NCBI RefSeq assembly: GCF_008704935.1
Contig: NZ_CP023692.1
Location: forward strand, 930,001 to 994,000
Source: Streptomyces vinaceus
Lineage (GTDB): Bacteria; Actinomycetota; Actinomycetes; Streptomycetales; Streptomycetaceae
Direction of reading: 5' to 3'
DNA: 64,000 nucleotides
The notes under the pieces were generated by a model, which made no database searches, had not been told where the DNA came from, and saw only the letters and a program-made list of their open reading frames with translations. Of the stretch, positions 43,148-52,336 are shown one piece after another; position 1 is the stretch's first letter; the number at the start of each line of letters is the position of its first letter. The position numbers were made by a program, and so were the translations under genes.

Positions 43148-43549
43148 GTGACCGACCGCAAGCCACCGGGCGTCAGCTTCGAGTCCTGGGTGGACCGGCA
43201 GATCAGGGAGGCCGCCGAGCGCGGCGAGTTCGAGCGGCTGCCGGGCTACGGCAAACCCCTGGCCGCGATCGACGCCCCGTACGACGAGCTGTGGTGGATC
43301 AGGGAGAAGATGCACCGCGAGGGATTCGCCGCCCTGCCGCCCGCCCTCGCCCTGCGCAAAGAGGCCGAGGACGCCCTGGAGGCGGCCCAGGCGGCCCCCT
43401 CGGAGCGCCAGGCTCGGGCCATCCTGACCGAGATCAACGAGAAGATCCGCGCCGCCCTGCGCAGGCCGCCGCCGGGCCCGCCCCTGCGCCTCACCGCATT
43501 CGACGTGGACGCCGTCCTCAGGACCCGGCGCGAGCGCCGGGCCGGCTGA
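43148..43549 (+). CDS. DUF1992 (DnaJ-homologue subfamily C member 28-type) protein
   Basis: A 133-aa cytoplasmic protein with the DUF1992 core: SWVDRQIREAAERGEFERLPG, then GKPLAAIDAPYDELWWIREKMHREG. The domain is shared with eukaryotic DNAJC28 but has no J-domain here. Start GTG 43148, preceded by GAGAGGAG. Divergent from the MFS gene around the palindromic operators. Function unknown. Confidence 0.88.
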   Translation: MTDRKPPGVSFESWVDRQIREAAERGEFERLPGYGKPLAAIDAPYDELWWIREKMHREGFAALPPALALRKEAEDALEAAQAAPSERQARAILTEINEKIRAALRRPPPGPPLRLTAFDVDAVLRTRRERRAG

Positions 43550-43610
43550 CGGCGCGCCCGGACGCGGCGTTCGCGGCTCTCCCGGCCGCAGACCATCGAC
43601 AGTGCTACAA

Positions 43611-46331
43611 ATGGTTCGTGACCCATCCTTGCAACCCGTGCCGGGGACGTCGGTGCGGTCACTGATCACGAGGCGCCCGCGCAGCGTCGCCCGACAGGTA
43701 TTCGTCCTTCAGGTGGCGGTCGTGGTGCTGCTCGCCGCCGGGGCGGTCCTGGCCCTCGTACTCCAGTCCCGGCACGACGTGGACCGGGAGGCCCGGACGC
43801 GTTCGGTGGCGGTCGCGCAGACCTTCGCCCATTCGCTCGGACTGCGCCAGGCGCTGCTGGCCCCCGATCCCTCGAAGATCCTCCAGCCGCTCACCGAGGT
43901 GACCCGCAAGGACGCCGGGGTGGACTTCATCGTCGTGATGAACGACCAGGGGATCCGCTACACCCATCCGCTCCCCGACCGCATCGGCAAGAAGTTCGTG
44001 GGCACCATCGCGCCCTCACTGGCCGGCCACGTCTACACGGAGAGCGTGAAGGGACCCCTGGGCCAGGAGATCCAGGCCGTGGTCCCCGTGTTCGCCGACC
44101 CCTACAAGGACGGCGGACCGGTCGTGGCCCTGGTGTCCGCCGGCCTCACGGTGAAGAACGTCACCGGGGTGTTCCAGCGGCAACTGCCCGTCATCCTCGG
44201 CACCACCGCGGCCGGCCTCGCCCTCGCCACGGTCGGCGCGGGACTCATCAGCCAGCGTCTGCGCCGCCAGACCCGCGGGCTCGGGCCGGCCGAGATGACC
44301 CGGATGTACGAACACCACGACGCGGTGCTGCACTCCGTACGCGAGGGCGTGCTGATCACCGACGGCGGCGGCCGGCTCCTCCTCGCCAACGACGAGGCGA
44401 AACGTCTGCTCAGGCTCCCGCCGGACGCCGAGGGCCAGCACATCCGTGAGCTGTCGGGGCTCGACCCGCAGATGGCCGACCTCCTGCTGTCCGGCCGGGA
44501 AACCACGGACGAGGTGCACGAGGCCGGGGACCGGCTGCTCGTCGTCAACCAGCGCGCGACCCGCCCCCGCGGCAGGCCCGAGGGCACGGCCGTCACCATC
44601 CGGGACTCCACCGAGATGCAGGTGCTCAGCACCCGCGCCGAGGCGGCCCGCAAACGGCTCAGGCTGCTGTACGACGCGGGGGTCGGCGTGGGCACCACCC
44701 TCGACGTGGAGCGGACGGCCCAGGAGCTCGCGGACGTCGCCGTACCGCGCTTCGCGGACTTCGTCACCGTCGACCTGGCGGAACCCGTGCTCCTCGGCGA
44801 CGAGCCCACCGCGGTCAAAGCCGACCTGCGGCGCACCGGGGTCAGCGGGATCCGGGACGACGTCCCGCTCTACCCGCGCGGCCGGCTGATCGACTTCGTG
44901 CCCTCCACTCCCCAGGCGCGCGGGCTGAGCAGCGGCCACGCCGAGATGGTGTGCGATCTGGCCGACGCGCCGGGATGGCACGCCCAGGACCCGCCCCGGG
45001 CCCGGGCCATCGTGGAGTTCGGGGTCCACTCCCTGATCACCGCGCCGCTCAAGGCCCGCGGCGTCGTCCTCGGCCTGGTCAACTTCTGGCGCTCCGAGAA
45101 GGAACCCTTCGACGAGGAGGACCTGTCGCTGGCGGAGGAGCTGGTCGCCCGCGCCGGGGTCAGCATCGACAACGCGCGCCGCTACACCCGCGAGCACGCG
45201 CTGGCCGTGACCCTCCAGCGCAGCCTGCTGCCGCGCGATCTGCCCGAGCAGAGCGCGGTGGAGGTCGCCCACTACTACCTGCCCGCGCAGTCGGGCGTGG
45301 GCGGCGACTGGTTCGACGTGATCCCCCTCCCCGGCGCCCGCGTGGCCCTCGTCGTGGGCGATGTCGTCGGGCACGGCCTGCACGCCGCCGCGGCCATGGG
45401 CCGGCTGCGTACGGCCGTACTGAACTTCTCCTCCCTGGACCTGCCCCCCGACGAGCTGCTCGCCCGCCTCGACGATCTCGTCCAGTACATCGACCAGAGC
45501 GTGGCGGGCGGCGACGGCGCCGAGGGCGGACTGATCGGCGCGACCTGCCTGTACGCCGTGTACGACGCGGTCACCCAGCGCTGCACGGTGGCGCGGGCGG
45601 GCCACATGCCGCCGGCCGTCGTCCGCCCGGACGGCACCGTGGAGATCCCGGAGCTGCCCGCGGGCGCGCCGCTGGGGCTGGGCGGGTTCCCGTTCGAGTC
45701 CGCGGAGCTGGACCTGAGCGAGGGCACCCAGCTGGTGCTGTACACCGACGGGCTGATCGAGGACCGCGCCCGCGACATCGACGAGGGGCTCGCCCTGCTC
45801 CGCTCGGCCCTGGCGCACGCGGACCGCAGCCCCGAGGACACCTGCCGGGAGGTGCTGGCGGAGCTGCTGCCGGTGCGCCCGCGCGACGACGTGGCCCTGC
45901 TGGTCGCACGGACGTCGGCGCTGCCGGCCGAGCGCATCGCCGAGTGGGAGGTCCCGTTCGAGCCGAGCGCGGTCGCCGCCATGCGGGCCCTCGCGATGGA
46001 GAAGCTGGAGGAGTGGGGCCTGTCGGAGCTCACGTTCGGTACGGAGCTGGTGCTGAGCGAGCTCATCACGAACGCGATCCGGCACGGCTCCGAACCGGTG
46101 CGCGTACGGCTCCTGCACGACCGGGTGCTGACCTGCGAGGTCTTCGACGGCAGCAGCAGCTCACCGCGGCTGCACTACGCCAAGACCACGGACGAGGGGG
46201 GCCGCGGACTCTTCCTGGTGGCGCAGCTCAGCCGCCGCTGGGGGGCCCGGTACACCCCGGAGGGCAAGGTCATCTGGTCGGAGCAGCCGCTGCCGGACCC
46301 CGAGCAGGCCGACCCGGCCGACCCGGTCTGA
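43611..46331 (+). CDS. SpoIIE-family PP2C phosphatase with sensor, PAS, GAF and kinase modules
   Basis: A 906-aa membrane regulator. TM1 (VFVLQVAVVVLLAAGAVLAL) and TM2 (ILGTTAAGLALATVGAGLI) bracket a DCU/CitA-like extracellular sensor (DFIVVMNDQGIRYTHPLPDRIG). Then come a PAS domain (HSVREGVLITDGGGRLLLAN), a GAF domain (LLYDAGVGVGTTLDVERTA ... ITAPLKARG), the SpoIIE phosphatase (QSGVGGDWFDVIPL, VGDVVGHGLHAAAAM) and a terminal anti-sigma HATPase (LVLSELITNAIRHG). It dephosphorylates anti-anti-sigma proteins and likely also acts as a kinase. ATG 43611 is used; GTG 43602 or 43653 are possible. Monocistronic. Confidence 0.9.
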   Translation: MVRDPSLQPVPGTSVRSLITRRPRSVARQVFVLQVAVVVLLAAGAVLALVLQSRHDVDREARTRSVAVAQTFAHSLGLRQALLAPDPSKILQPLTEVTRKDAGVDFIVVMNDQGIRYTHPLPDRIGKKFVGTIAPSLAGHVYTESVKGPLGQEIQAVVPVFADPYKDGGPVVALVSAGLTVKNVTGVFQRQLPVILGTTAAGLALATVGAGLISQRLRRQTRGLGPAEMTRMYEHHDAVLHSVREGVLITDGGGRLLLANDEAKRLLRLPPDAEGQHIRELSGLDPQMADLLLSGRETTDEVHEAGDRLLVVNQRATRPRGRPEGTAVTIRDSTEMQVLSTRAEAARKRLRLLYDAGVGVGTTLDVERTAQELADVAVPRFADFVTVDLAEPVLLGDEPTAVKADLRRTGVSGIRDDVPLYPRGRLIDFVPSTPQARGLSSGHAEMVCDLADAPGWHAQDPPRARAIVEFGVHSLITAPLKARGVVLGLVNFWRSEKEPFDEEDLSLAEELVARAGVSIDNARRYTREHALAVTLQRSLLPRDLPEQSAVEVAHYYLPAQSGVGGDWFDVIPLPGARVALVVGDVVGHGLHAAAAMGRLRTAVLNFSSLDLPPDELLARLDDLVQYIDQSVAGGDGAEGGLIGATCLYAVYDAVTQRCTVARAGHMPPAVVRPDGTVEIPELPAGAPLGLGGFPFESAELDLSEGTQLVLYTDGLIEDRARDIDEGLALLRSALAHADRSPEDTCREVLAELLPVRPRDDVALLVARTSALPAERIAEWEVPFEPSAVAAMRALAMEKLEEWGLSELTFGTELVLSELITNAIRHGSEPVRVRLLHDRVLTCEVFDGSSSSPRLHYAKTTDEGGRGLFLVAQLSRRWGARYTPEGKVIWSEQPLPDPEQADPADPV

Positions 46332-46353
46332 CGGGGCCGGTGGTGGGGGCTGC

Positions 46354-47091
46354 TCAGCGGATCCGGTGCACGCGCTGGCTGGTGAGTTCGTACCGCGCTC
46401 CGACCACGGCCAGCTTCCCGGCCGCGACCCGGGCGGCGAGATCGGGTTCGGCCGCCAGCCGGGAGCGGACCAGCCGGACGTTCTGGGTGACCGCGGCGTC
46501 GACGCGCGCGTCCCTGCCGAGCGAGCGGTCGACGGCCGGACGGATCTGCTCCGCCAGGTAGCGCAGGTGGCCGGGCAGCTGCTCCAGCCCCTCGGCGGCG
46601 CGGACCGCGGCGGTCACCGCCCCGCAGGACTGGTGCCCGAGGACCACCACCAGCGGAATGGCCAGTTCCACGACCCCGAACGCGATGCTTCCGAGCACCG
46701 CGTCGTCCAGCACCTCACCGGCCGACCGTACCGTCATCAGATCGCCGAGCCCCTGGTCGAAGACCAGCTCCGGCGGGACGCGGGAGTCCACGCAGCCCAG
46801 GATGACGGCGAACGGGTGCTGTCCCCCGACCAGCGCCTGCCGTACGGTCCGGGTGGCGTCGGGATGCCGCTGGTGGTATGTCCGCCAGCGGGCGTTGCCC
46901 GCCGACAGCTCGCGCAGCGCCGCCTCGGGCGTACGGGGCCGCGCGCCGTGCAGGCCGGTACGGGAGCCGCCGCCGGTGGGGCCGCCGGCCGCCGCCAGGG
47001 CGGCGCCGAGACCCACGGTGAGGGCGCCCCGTACCAGGCGACGCCGCCCAGGAGTCCCGTCGGCCCGGTGATGCTCGGCAAGGACGCTCAT
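46354..47091 (-). CDS. Exported beta-class carbonic anhydrase
   Basis: A 245-aa protein. The N-terminus has a twin-arginine-like RRRLVRGALTVGLGAALAAAG, pointing to export. The beta-CA core has CVDSRVPPELVFDQ (zinc Cys and the Asp-Arg dyad) and LGHQSCGAV (zinc His and Cys), with FGVVELAIPLVVVLG between. It interconverts CO2 and bicarbonate. Start ATG 47091. Convergent with the SpoIIE phosphatase gene. An exported beta-CA is less common than the cytoplasmic form; the export signal should be tested. Confidence 0.9.
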   Translation of the reverse strand: MSVLAEHHRADGTPGRRRLVRGALTVGLGAALAAAGGPTGGGSRTGLHGARPRTPEAALRELSAGNARWRTYHQRHPDATRTVRQALVGGQHPFAVILGCVDSRVPPELVFDQGLGDLMTVRSAGEVLDDAVLGSIAFGVVELAIPLVVVLGHQSCGAVTAAVRAAEGLEQLPGHLRYLAEQIRPAVDRSLGRDARVDAAVTQNVRLVRSRLAAEPDLAARVAAGKLAVVGARYELTSQRVHRIR

Positions 47092-47183
47092 GCGGGCCCA
47101 AGCTAGGCCCCGTGCGGCCGGGGCGGCGGAGGCGGGCCCGCCCTTGGGGAACTCTTGGGCAAACGCCGGGGCCGGCGTGGCGT

Positions 47184-48383
47184 TCAGTGGCCTCCCGGCC
47201 CGGCCTGGCCCCGGTCGAAGTACGCGGCCAGGGCCGGATCGGGCGGCGGTACCCGCCGGGGCGTGCCCCCGTCGCGCAGGGACTCCGTCGCCAGGCAGCC
47301 CACCGCGACCGCCATCCGGGCGGCGACCGGCGAGGTGTCCGTCGCACCCCCGTGCCGTACGAAGCGCAGGAACTCGTCGATGAGCAGCGGGTCGGCGCCG
47401 CCGTGCCCGCCCGCGGGGTCCGCGCCGGGGACGGTGCGGACGGCGTCGGGCTCGGCCCGGTATCCGGAGCGGCGGGCGTTCCAGACCCGGACCTCGGCGC
47501 CCGGCCCGTCACCGAAGTTCTCCAGGCGGCCGGCGTCGCCGATGACCGTGTAGTTGCGCCAGTAGTCGGGGGTGAAGTGGCACTGCTGGTAGGCGGCGAG
47601 CACCCCGCCCGCGAGGCGCAGGTTGAGCAGCGAGACGTCCTCGACGTCGATGACGGGGTTGAGGCCGCGCTGGGTGTGCGGGGGCCAGTGGCCGTCCTCG
47701 GTGTACCAGTCCTCGGTCTTGGGCTCGCCGGGGGCCCGGCGGTGCGGGTTCTCCCCGTAGACCATCAGGTCGCCCATCGCCTGCACGTCCTCGGTGTAGG
47801 AGCCGGCCAGCCAGTGCAGTACGTCGATGTCGTGCGCGGCCTTCTGGAGCAGCAGACCGGTGGTGTGGCGCCGCTCGGCGTGCCAGTCCTTGAAGTACCA
47901 GTCGCCGCCGTAGCCGACGAAGTGCCGGATCCAGACCGTCCGGACCCGGCCGATCGCACCGGCCCCGATCAGCTCGCGCATCGTCCGTACGACGGGCATG
48001 TGCCGCATGTTGTGCCCGACGTACAGGCGGGTGCCCGTCGCGCGGGCGGTGCGCAGGATCTCGTCGCATCCTTCGACGGTGGTGGCGAGCGGCTTCTCGA
48101 CGAAGGCGGGCTTGCGGGCCAGGAGCGTCCGGCAGGCCAGGTCGGCGTGGGTGTGGTCGGGGGTCAGGACGAGGACGGCGTCGACGTCCGGGTCCTCGGT
48201 CACGGCCACGGGATCAGGGGTGGTGCGTGCGCCCGGGAAGGCCGCGGCGGCGTCCGCCCTGGCCCGCGGATCGGGGTCGGCGACGGCGGTGACGGCCGCG
48301 CCGCGGCCGGGCCGGTGTGCCGTGCGCGCGATGCTGCCGCGCAGCCCGTATCCGAGGACGCCGATGCGAAGGTCGGTGGTCAT
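47184..48383 (-). CDS. Gfo/Idh/MocA-family oxidoreductase
   Basis: A 399-aa NAD(P)-dependent sugar or inositol dehydrogenase-like enzyme. The Rossmann start is RIGVLGYGLRGSIARTAHRPG, then VLVLTPDHTHADLA and the catalytic-site motif VEKPLATT (EKP). The C-terminal domain contains QKAAHDIDVLHWLAG (HD) and YRNYTVIGDAGRLE. Start ATG 48383. Operates in the cytoplasm on a polyol or sugar that the sequence does not reveal. Divergent from a small lipoprotein. Confidence 0.92.
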   Translation of the reverse strand: MTTDLRIGVLGYGLRGSIARTAHRPGRGAAVTAVADPDPRARADAAAAFPGARTTPDPVAVTEDPDVDAVLVLTPDHTHADLACRTLLARKPAFVEKPLATTVEGCDEILRTARATGTRLYVGHNMRHMPVVRTMRELIGAGAIGRVRTVWIRHFVGYGGDWYFKDWHAERRHTTGLLLQKAAHDIDVLHWLAGSYTEDVQAMGDLMVYGENPHRRAPGEPKTEDWYTEDGHWPPHTQRGLNPVIDVEDVSLLNLRLAGGVLAAYQQCHFTPDYWRNYTVIGDAGRLENFGDGPGAEVRVWNARRSGYRAEPDAVRTVPGADPAGGHGGADPLLIDEFLRFVRHGGATDTSPVAARMAVAVGCLATESLRDGGTPRRVPPPDPALAAYFDRGQAGPGGH

Positions 48384-48505
48384 GGGCGAGTCCCTTCCCG
48401 GCGCGCCCGCGTTCATCCGCCCGGCCGAGTACCGGATGCCGCCCGCGCCCGGCCGGGGCAGTCTGTGGGCAAGGCAGTCACCACCGCACAGACGAGGACC
48501 GCGCC

Positions 48506-48856
48506 ATGTCCCACAGCCGGCGTATCGGCGTCATCACCGCGGCCGCAGCACTGCTGCTGACCGCCACCGCCTGCTCGGGCCTGGGCCGGAGCACCGTCGG
48601 CATGCTGACCTTCCGCGGCCACGACTCGCCGGTGGAGCTGAGCTACTCGAACACCTCGGTGAAGGGGTGTCACAAGATCGGCCTCCCGAGGGGCGCCACC
48701 CACGTGGAGAACAACACCCTCGTCGATGTCGTGCTGTACCGGACGCAGGACTGCACCACGCCCGCGGGGAACGAGGGCATCTACGTCGCCACCACGCTCT
48801 CGAACGTCACGGCCCCGGTCAGCCTGCCCTGGCGCAGCTTCAGCGTCATCCACTGA
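48506..48856 (+). CDS. Small conserved lipoprotein
   Basis: A 116-aa exported protein. The signal peptide MSHSRRIGVITAAAALLLTATAC ends in the lipobox LTATAC. Two Cys pairs remain (VKGCHKIG and TQDCTTP), possibly a disulfide. Start ATG 48506, behind GAGGAC. No domain recognised; probably a surface-anchored protein of unknown role. Ends at a strong hairpin. Confidence 0.8.
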   Translation: MSHSRRIGVITAAAALLLTATACSGLGRSTVGMLTFRGHDSPVELSYSNTSVKGCHKIGLPRGATHVENNTLVDVVLYRTQDCTTPAGNEGIYVATTLSNVTAPVSLPWRSFSVIH

Positions 48857-48879
48857 CGAGGAGCCGCCGGCCGCCCGGT

Positions 48880-48929
48880 GCGGGAGGGCCCCCGGACCAT
48901 CCCCCGTGGTGGTCCGGGGGCCCTCCCGC
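48880..48929. terminator. 20-bp perfect hairpin terminator
   Basis: Arms 48880-48899 and 48910-48929 (GCGGGAGGGCCCCCGGACCA and its complement) are perfectly paired with a 10-nt loop. Between the convergent lipoprotein and isochorismatase genes; bidirectional. Confidence 0.8.
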
Positions 48930-48940
48930 GCCGGCGGGGG

Positions 48941-49564
48941 TCAGGCCGGGAGGGAATCGACCGTGAGGGCCACCGGCGCGAAGAGGTCGGCGATCGTCGT
49001 GAGGCTCGCCGACTGGAGGACGGCGGCCGGGACCAGGGTGCCGTCGGGCGCCGTGAGCGTGCGCGTCGCGGTGGCCTCGGCGACGACGGCCGGGCGGTAG
49101 CCCAGGTTGAAGGCGCCCTGGGCGGTGAAGGTGATGCACATGTGCGTCATGAACCCGGCGATCACCAGGTCCGGTCCGGCGCCCAGCTGCTGAAGGGTCT
49201 TCTCCAGCTCGGTGGCGTGGAAGGCGTTCGGAACCTGCTTGACCACGACCGGCTCCCCTTCGATCGGGGCGACCTCGGGGCTGATGGCGCCGATCTCGGC
49301 CCGGATGTCGTACGGGGTTCCCTCGCCGCCGTCGTTGACGACGTGGACGACGGGGATGCCGGCGGCCCGGGCCGCGGCGAGCAAGCGGGCGCCCGCCGCC
49401 AGGGCCTGCTCGGCGCCCTCCAGGGCCATCACGCCGGAGCGGTAGGTGTTCTGGAAGTCGATCATGATCAGGGTGGACTCGGCCAGGCGGGGCAGCGAGC
49501 CGGGCAGGCCGGACACCTCGCGCAGGGTGGCGGAGGGGGTCGGTGCGGGGGCGGAGGCGGACAT
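48941..49564 (-). CDS. Isochorismatase-family cysteine hydrolase
   Basis: A 207-aa hydrolase of the isochorismatase superfamily. The catalytic triad is suggested by Asp in STLIMIDFQNTY, Lys in EPVVVKQVPNAFHATEL and Cys in VIAGFMTHMCITFTAQGA. Family members hydrolyse isochorismate, nicotinamide or carbamoyl-type amides. Start ATG 49564, with GAAGGAAG upstream. It follows a GlxA-type regulator by 119 bp on the same strand and is the probable regulated target. Confidence 0.9.
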   Translation of the reverse strand: MSASAPAPTPSATLREVSGLPGSLPRLAESTLIMIDFQNTYRSGVMALEGAEQALAAGARLLAAARAAGIPVVHVVNDGGEGTPYDIRAEIGAISPEVAPIEGEPVVVKQVPNAFHATELEKTLQQLGAGPDLVIAGFMTHMCITFTAQGAFNLGYRPAVVAEATATRTLTAPDGTLVPAAVLQSASLTTIADLFAPVALTVDSLPA

Positions 49565-49683
49565 GTCGGATCTTCCTTCTCGGTGGAAACGGGCACGGCG
49601 AAGCCGCGGCCCGGCGCGCGGTCGCGCCGGCGTTCGGTGGGTGGGAAAGGTCGGCGGGGCGGCACGGCCGATGGGCCGTGGGG

Positions 49684-50664
49684 TCAGTGGGACGTACGGA
49701 AGCGGCGGCGGTAGGCGGCCGGGGTCGTGGCGATCTGCTTGCGGAAGGCCCGGTGCAGGGTCTCCACCGAGCCCAGGCCCGCCGCCGCGGCCACCTGCTC
49801 CAGCGGCTGGTCGGTGGTCTCCAGCAGCCGCCGGGCGGCTTCCACCCGCACCGCCTCCACATAGGCGGCGGGGCTGGTGCCCAGCTCCTTGCGGAACGTA
49901 CGGGCGAAATGACGCTCGCTCAGACTCATCCGCGCCGCGAGCGCGGCCGCCGACAGGTCCGCGCCGAGGTGTTCGGTGATGTAGGCGCGCAGGGCGTCGA
50001 TGTCCCGGCGCGAGGCCGCCGGACGGCTGAGCGGCACGCTGAACTGGCTCTGTCCGCCCTGCCGTTTGAGGTACATGACCAGTTGCCGGGCGACCGCGAG
50101 GGCCAGTTCCTCCCCGTGGTCCTCGGCCACCAGCGCCAGCGTCAGGTCCATGCAGGCGCTGATCCCGGCGCCGGTCCACACCCGGCCCGACCGGACGAAG
50201 ATCGGGTCCGGGTCGACCTCGACCCGCGGGTGCTCGGCCGCCAACTGGCCGGCCGTGGACCAGTGGGTGGTGGCCCGGCGCCCGTCCAGCAGACCGGCCG
50301 CCGCCAGCAGGTGCGCGCCGACGCACACCGAGGCCACGCGCCCGGCGTGCGGGGCGGTGGCGCCGATCCAGCGCACCACCTCCTCGTCGACCCGGGCCAG
50401 CGGACCGTCCGGGGTCAGCTCGACGGCGCCGGGCACCACGAGGGTGTCCACGGCGGCCCCGACCTGGGCGAACGAGAGGTCGGTGACCAGCCGGACGCCG
50501 GCCGAGGTGGTGACCTGGCCCCCGTCCGGCCCCGCCAGGCGTACGTCGTACAGCCTGCGCCCGGCCTCCCGGCCGGCGAGGGCGAAGACCTCGGCGGGGC
50601 CGGTGACGTCGAGCAGGTCGACATCGGGGAAGACCGCGATCACGACGCGGTGGGGCGTGGACAT
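49684..50664 (-). CDS. GlxA-type AraC family regulator (DJ-1/PfpI domain)
   Basis: A 326-aa regulator: an N-terminal DJ-1/PfpI-like domain (VVIAVFPDVDLLDVTGPAEVF, then VASVCVGAHLLAAAGLLDGRRATTHW) with a C-terminal AraC DNA-binding domain (LAARMSLSERHFARTFRKELG ... PLEQVAAAAGLGSVETLHRAF). The Cys in VCVGAH is at the nucleophile elbow, as in GlxA proteins. Start ATG 50664. Divergent from the ABC importer; same strand as the isochorismatase gene, which it probably controls. Confidence 0.93.
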   Translation of the reverse strand: MSTPHRVVIAVFPDVDLLDVTGPAEVFALAGREAGRRLYDVRLAGPDGGQVTTSAGVRLVTDLSFAQVGAAVDTLVVPGAVELTPDGPLARVDEEVVRWIGATAPHAGRVASVCVGAHLLAAAGLLDGRRATTHWSTAGQLAAEHPRVEVDPDPIFVRSGRVWTGAGISACMDLTLALVAEDHGEELALAVARQLVMYLKRQGGQSQFSVPLSRPAASRRDIDALRAYITEHLGADLSAAALAARMSLSERHFARTFRKELGTSPAAYVEAVRVEAARRLLETTDQPLEQVAAAAGLGSVETLHRAFRKQIATTPAAYRRRFRTSH

Positions 50665-50783
50665 GCGTCCATCCTGGCCGGACGGACGGGTGGCCGCAAT
50701 GACGGTTGTCTGTCACATCCGGACGCCCCCTGGCCCCCCGGAAACCTGGGAACCAGGACGGCCCCGCGTGCGACCACCTCCGC

Positions 50784-50804
50784 GTGCCGGGAACCACCCG
50801 GCAC
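50784..50804. promoter_or_regulatory. Inverted repeat upstream of ABC importer
   Basis: GTGCCGGG-AACCA-CCCGGCAC, an 8-bp perfect inverted repeat ending 22 bp before the ATPase start. A candidate operator or leader hairpin; it does not resemble a streptomycete Zur box. Confidence 0.4.
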
Positions 50805-50825
50805 CGGACGACGGGAGGGCGACGG

Positions 50826-51461
50826 ATGGGCGGGATGGACGTACGCATGCGGGGGGTCGCCTGCCTCCACGGCCGCATCGAGGCGGTCGCCGACGTGGAC
50901 CTGGAGATCGGGGCGGGCGAGCGCGTCGCGCTGACCGGGACCAACGGCTCGGGCAAGACCACACTGCTGCGCGCGGTCCTCGGACTGCACCGCCAGGTGT
51001 CCGGGAGCATCCTGGTCGGCGGCCGCGGCACCGCCTCGGCCGCCGAATGGGCCTGGCGGCGGCGCTCCTGCGCCTGGATCCCGCAGAAGCCGGCGGCCGG
51101 CCGGTTCCCGCTGCTCGGGGACGAACTGCTGGCGAGCGGCGGCGCCCCCGCCGAGGCCGCCGAAGCGGCCCGGAAGCTGGGCGTCGGCGCACTGCTCGGC
51201 CGGCCGCTGCACACGCTCTCCGGCGGGCAGTTGCAGCGGATGTACCTGGCCCGGGCGATCGGCGCGGTGGCGGCGGGGGCCGAGGTGCTGCTGGCCGACG
51301 AGCCGACCGCGGCGCTGGACTTCGGCGGTCAGGAGGAGGCGGCCGACGTACTGGCCGCCCTGCCGGTGACCCTGGTCGTGGTGACGCACGACCGGGCGCT
51401 CGCTCAGCGCTGCGACCGCGTACTGGAGATGGCCGCGGGCCGGCTGCGGGAGGTCGCGTGA
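50826..51461 (+). CDS. Metal-type ABC transporter ATP-binding protein
   Basis: A 211-aa ABC ATPase. Walker A GTNGSGKTT, signature LSGGQLQRM, Walker B EVLLADEPTAALD and the H-loop VVVTHDRAL are all present. Start ATG 50826, behind GGGAGGG. It forms the cytoplasmic motor for the permease and binding protein that follow, overlapping the permease start as GTGA. Of the Zn/Mn-type (ZnuC/MntB-like) by context rather than by unique residues. Slightly short (211 aa) for the family. Confidence 0.9.
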   Translation: MGGMDVRMRGVACLHGRIEAVADVDLEIGAGERVALTGTNGSGKTTLLRAVLGLHRQVSGSILVGGRGTASAAEWAWRRRSCAWIPQKPAAGRFPLLGDELLASGGAPAEAAEAARKLGVGALLGRPLHTLSGGQLQRMYLARAIGAVAAGAEVLLADEPTAALDFGGQEEAADVLAALPVTLVVVTHDRALAQRCDRVLEMAAGRLREVA

Positions 51462-52336
51462 TCCTCGCGGACGCCCTCGCAAGCGCCGATCTCGGTGAAC
51501 TGCTCCAGCTGCTCCCCGTCCAGCGGGCGGGCTCCGCCCTGTTGCTGGCGGCGGTCGGCCTGCCGGTGATCGGCGTGGTCATCGTCGGGCTCGACATCAT
51601 GCCGGTGCGCTTCGCGATGATGCACGTCGCCCTGCTCGGCATCGCGATCGGACTGCTGACCGGGCTCGATCCGATGCTGTGCGCACTGGTCGCCTGCGCG
51701 CTGGCCGGGGCGGGGGTGGCGCCGCTCGCCCGTACCCCGGACGGGCTGTCGGGGGCGATGGGCCTGCTGATGAGCCTGGCCATCGCGGCCGCACTGCTCG
51801 TGCTGGCCGTGTCGGGGGTCAACGCCTCCGGCGCCTTCGCCCTGCTGTGGGGCTCGATCCTGTCCGTGGGCACCGCCGATCTCGTGGTGCTCGGCGTGCT
51901 GGCGGTCCTCGTACCGGGGCTGTTCTGGTGGCGGCGGCGCGATGTGGCCCTGCTGCTGTACGACCGTGAGCTGGCCCAGTGTTCGGGGGTCCCGGTGCGG
52001 GCGCTGACCGTCCTCCTCCTGGTCCTGGTCGCGGTGGCGGTCGCCGGGGCGATCAAGCTCACCGGCGCGCTGCTCGTCGACGCCCTCACCCTGCTGCCCG
52101 CGCTCGCGGCACGGCGCCTCGGCACCTCCCTGCGTTCCATCACCCTGTGGGCGGTCTGTATCGGGGTGGCCGTGAACCTGACCGGGTTCCTGCTCGCCCT
52201 GCGGCTCGACTGGCCTCCGGGCCCGGTCCTCGTCCTCACCGCGGGGGCACTCGTCCTCGCGGTCCACCTCATCCCCGAACGGAGCATCCGCACATGGCGC
52301 GCACCCGCGTCCGACTCGCTTCCCTCCTCGCACTGA
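51458..52336 (+). CDS. ABC-3-family metal permease
   Basis: A 292-aa inner-membrane permease with about eight hydrophobic segments of the ABC-3 (ZnuB/MntB) type: VGLPVIGVVIVGLDIMPVRFA at the start and AIKLTGALLVDALTLLPALAARRLG in the C-half, the family cytoplasmic-loop signature. Start GTG 51458 overlaps the ATPase stop. Its 3' end overlaps the binding-protein start by 43 bp. Transports a divalent metal such as zinc or manganese; specificity is undetermined. Confidence 0.9.
   Translation: MILADALASADLGELLQLLPVQRAGSALLLAAVGLPVIGVVIVGLDIMPVRFAMMHVALLGIAIGLLTGLDPMLCALVACALAGAGVAPLARTPDGLSGAMGLLMSLAIAAALLVLAVSGVNASGAFALLWGSILSVGTADLVVLGVLAVLVPGLFWWRRRDVALLLYDRELAQCSGVPVRALTVLLLVLVAVAVAGAIKLTGALLVDALTLLPALAARRLGTSLRSITLWAVCIGVAVNLTGFLLALRLDWPPGPVLVLTAGALVLAVHLIPERSIRTWRAPASDSLPSSH

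Noticed and set aside
43602..43610. GTG 43602 as start of the SpoIIE phosphatase
   Set aside because: No better ribosome-binding site than ATG 43611; kept only as an alternative.
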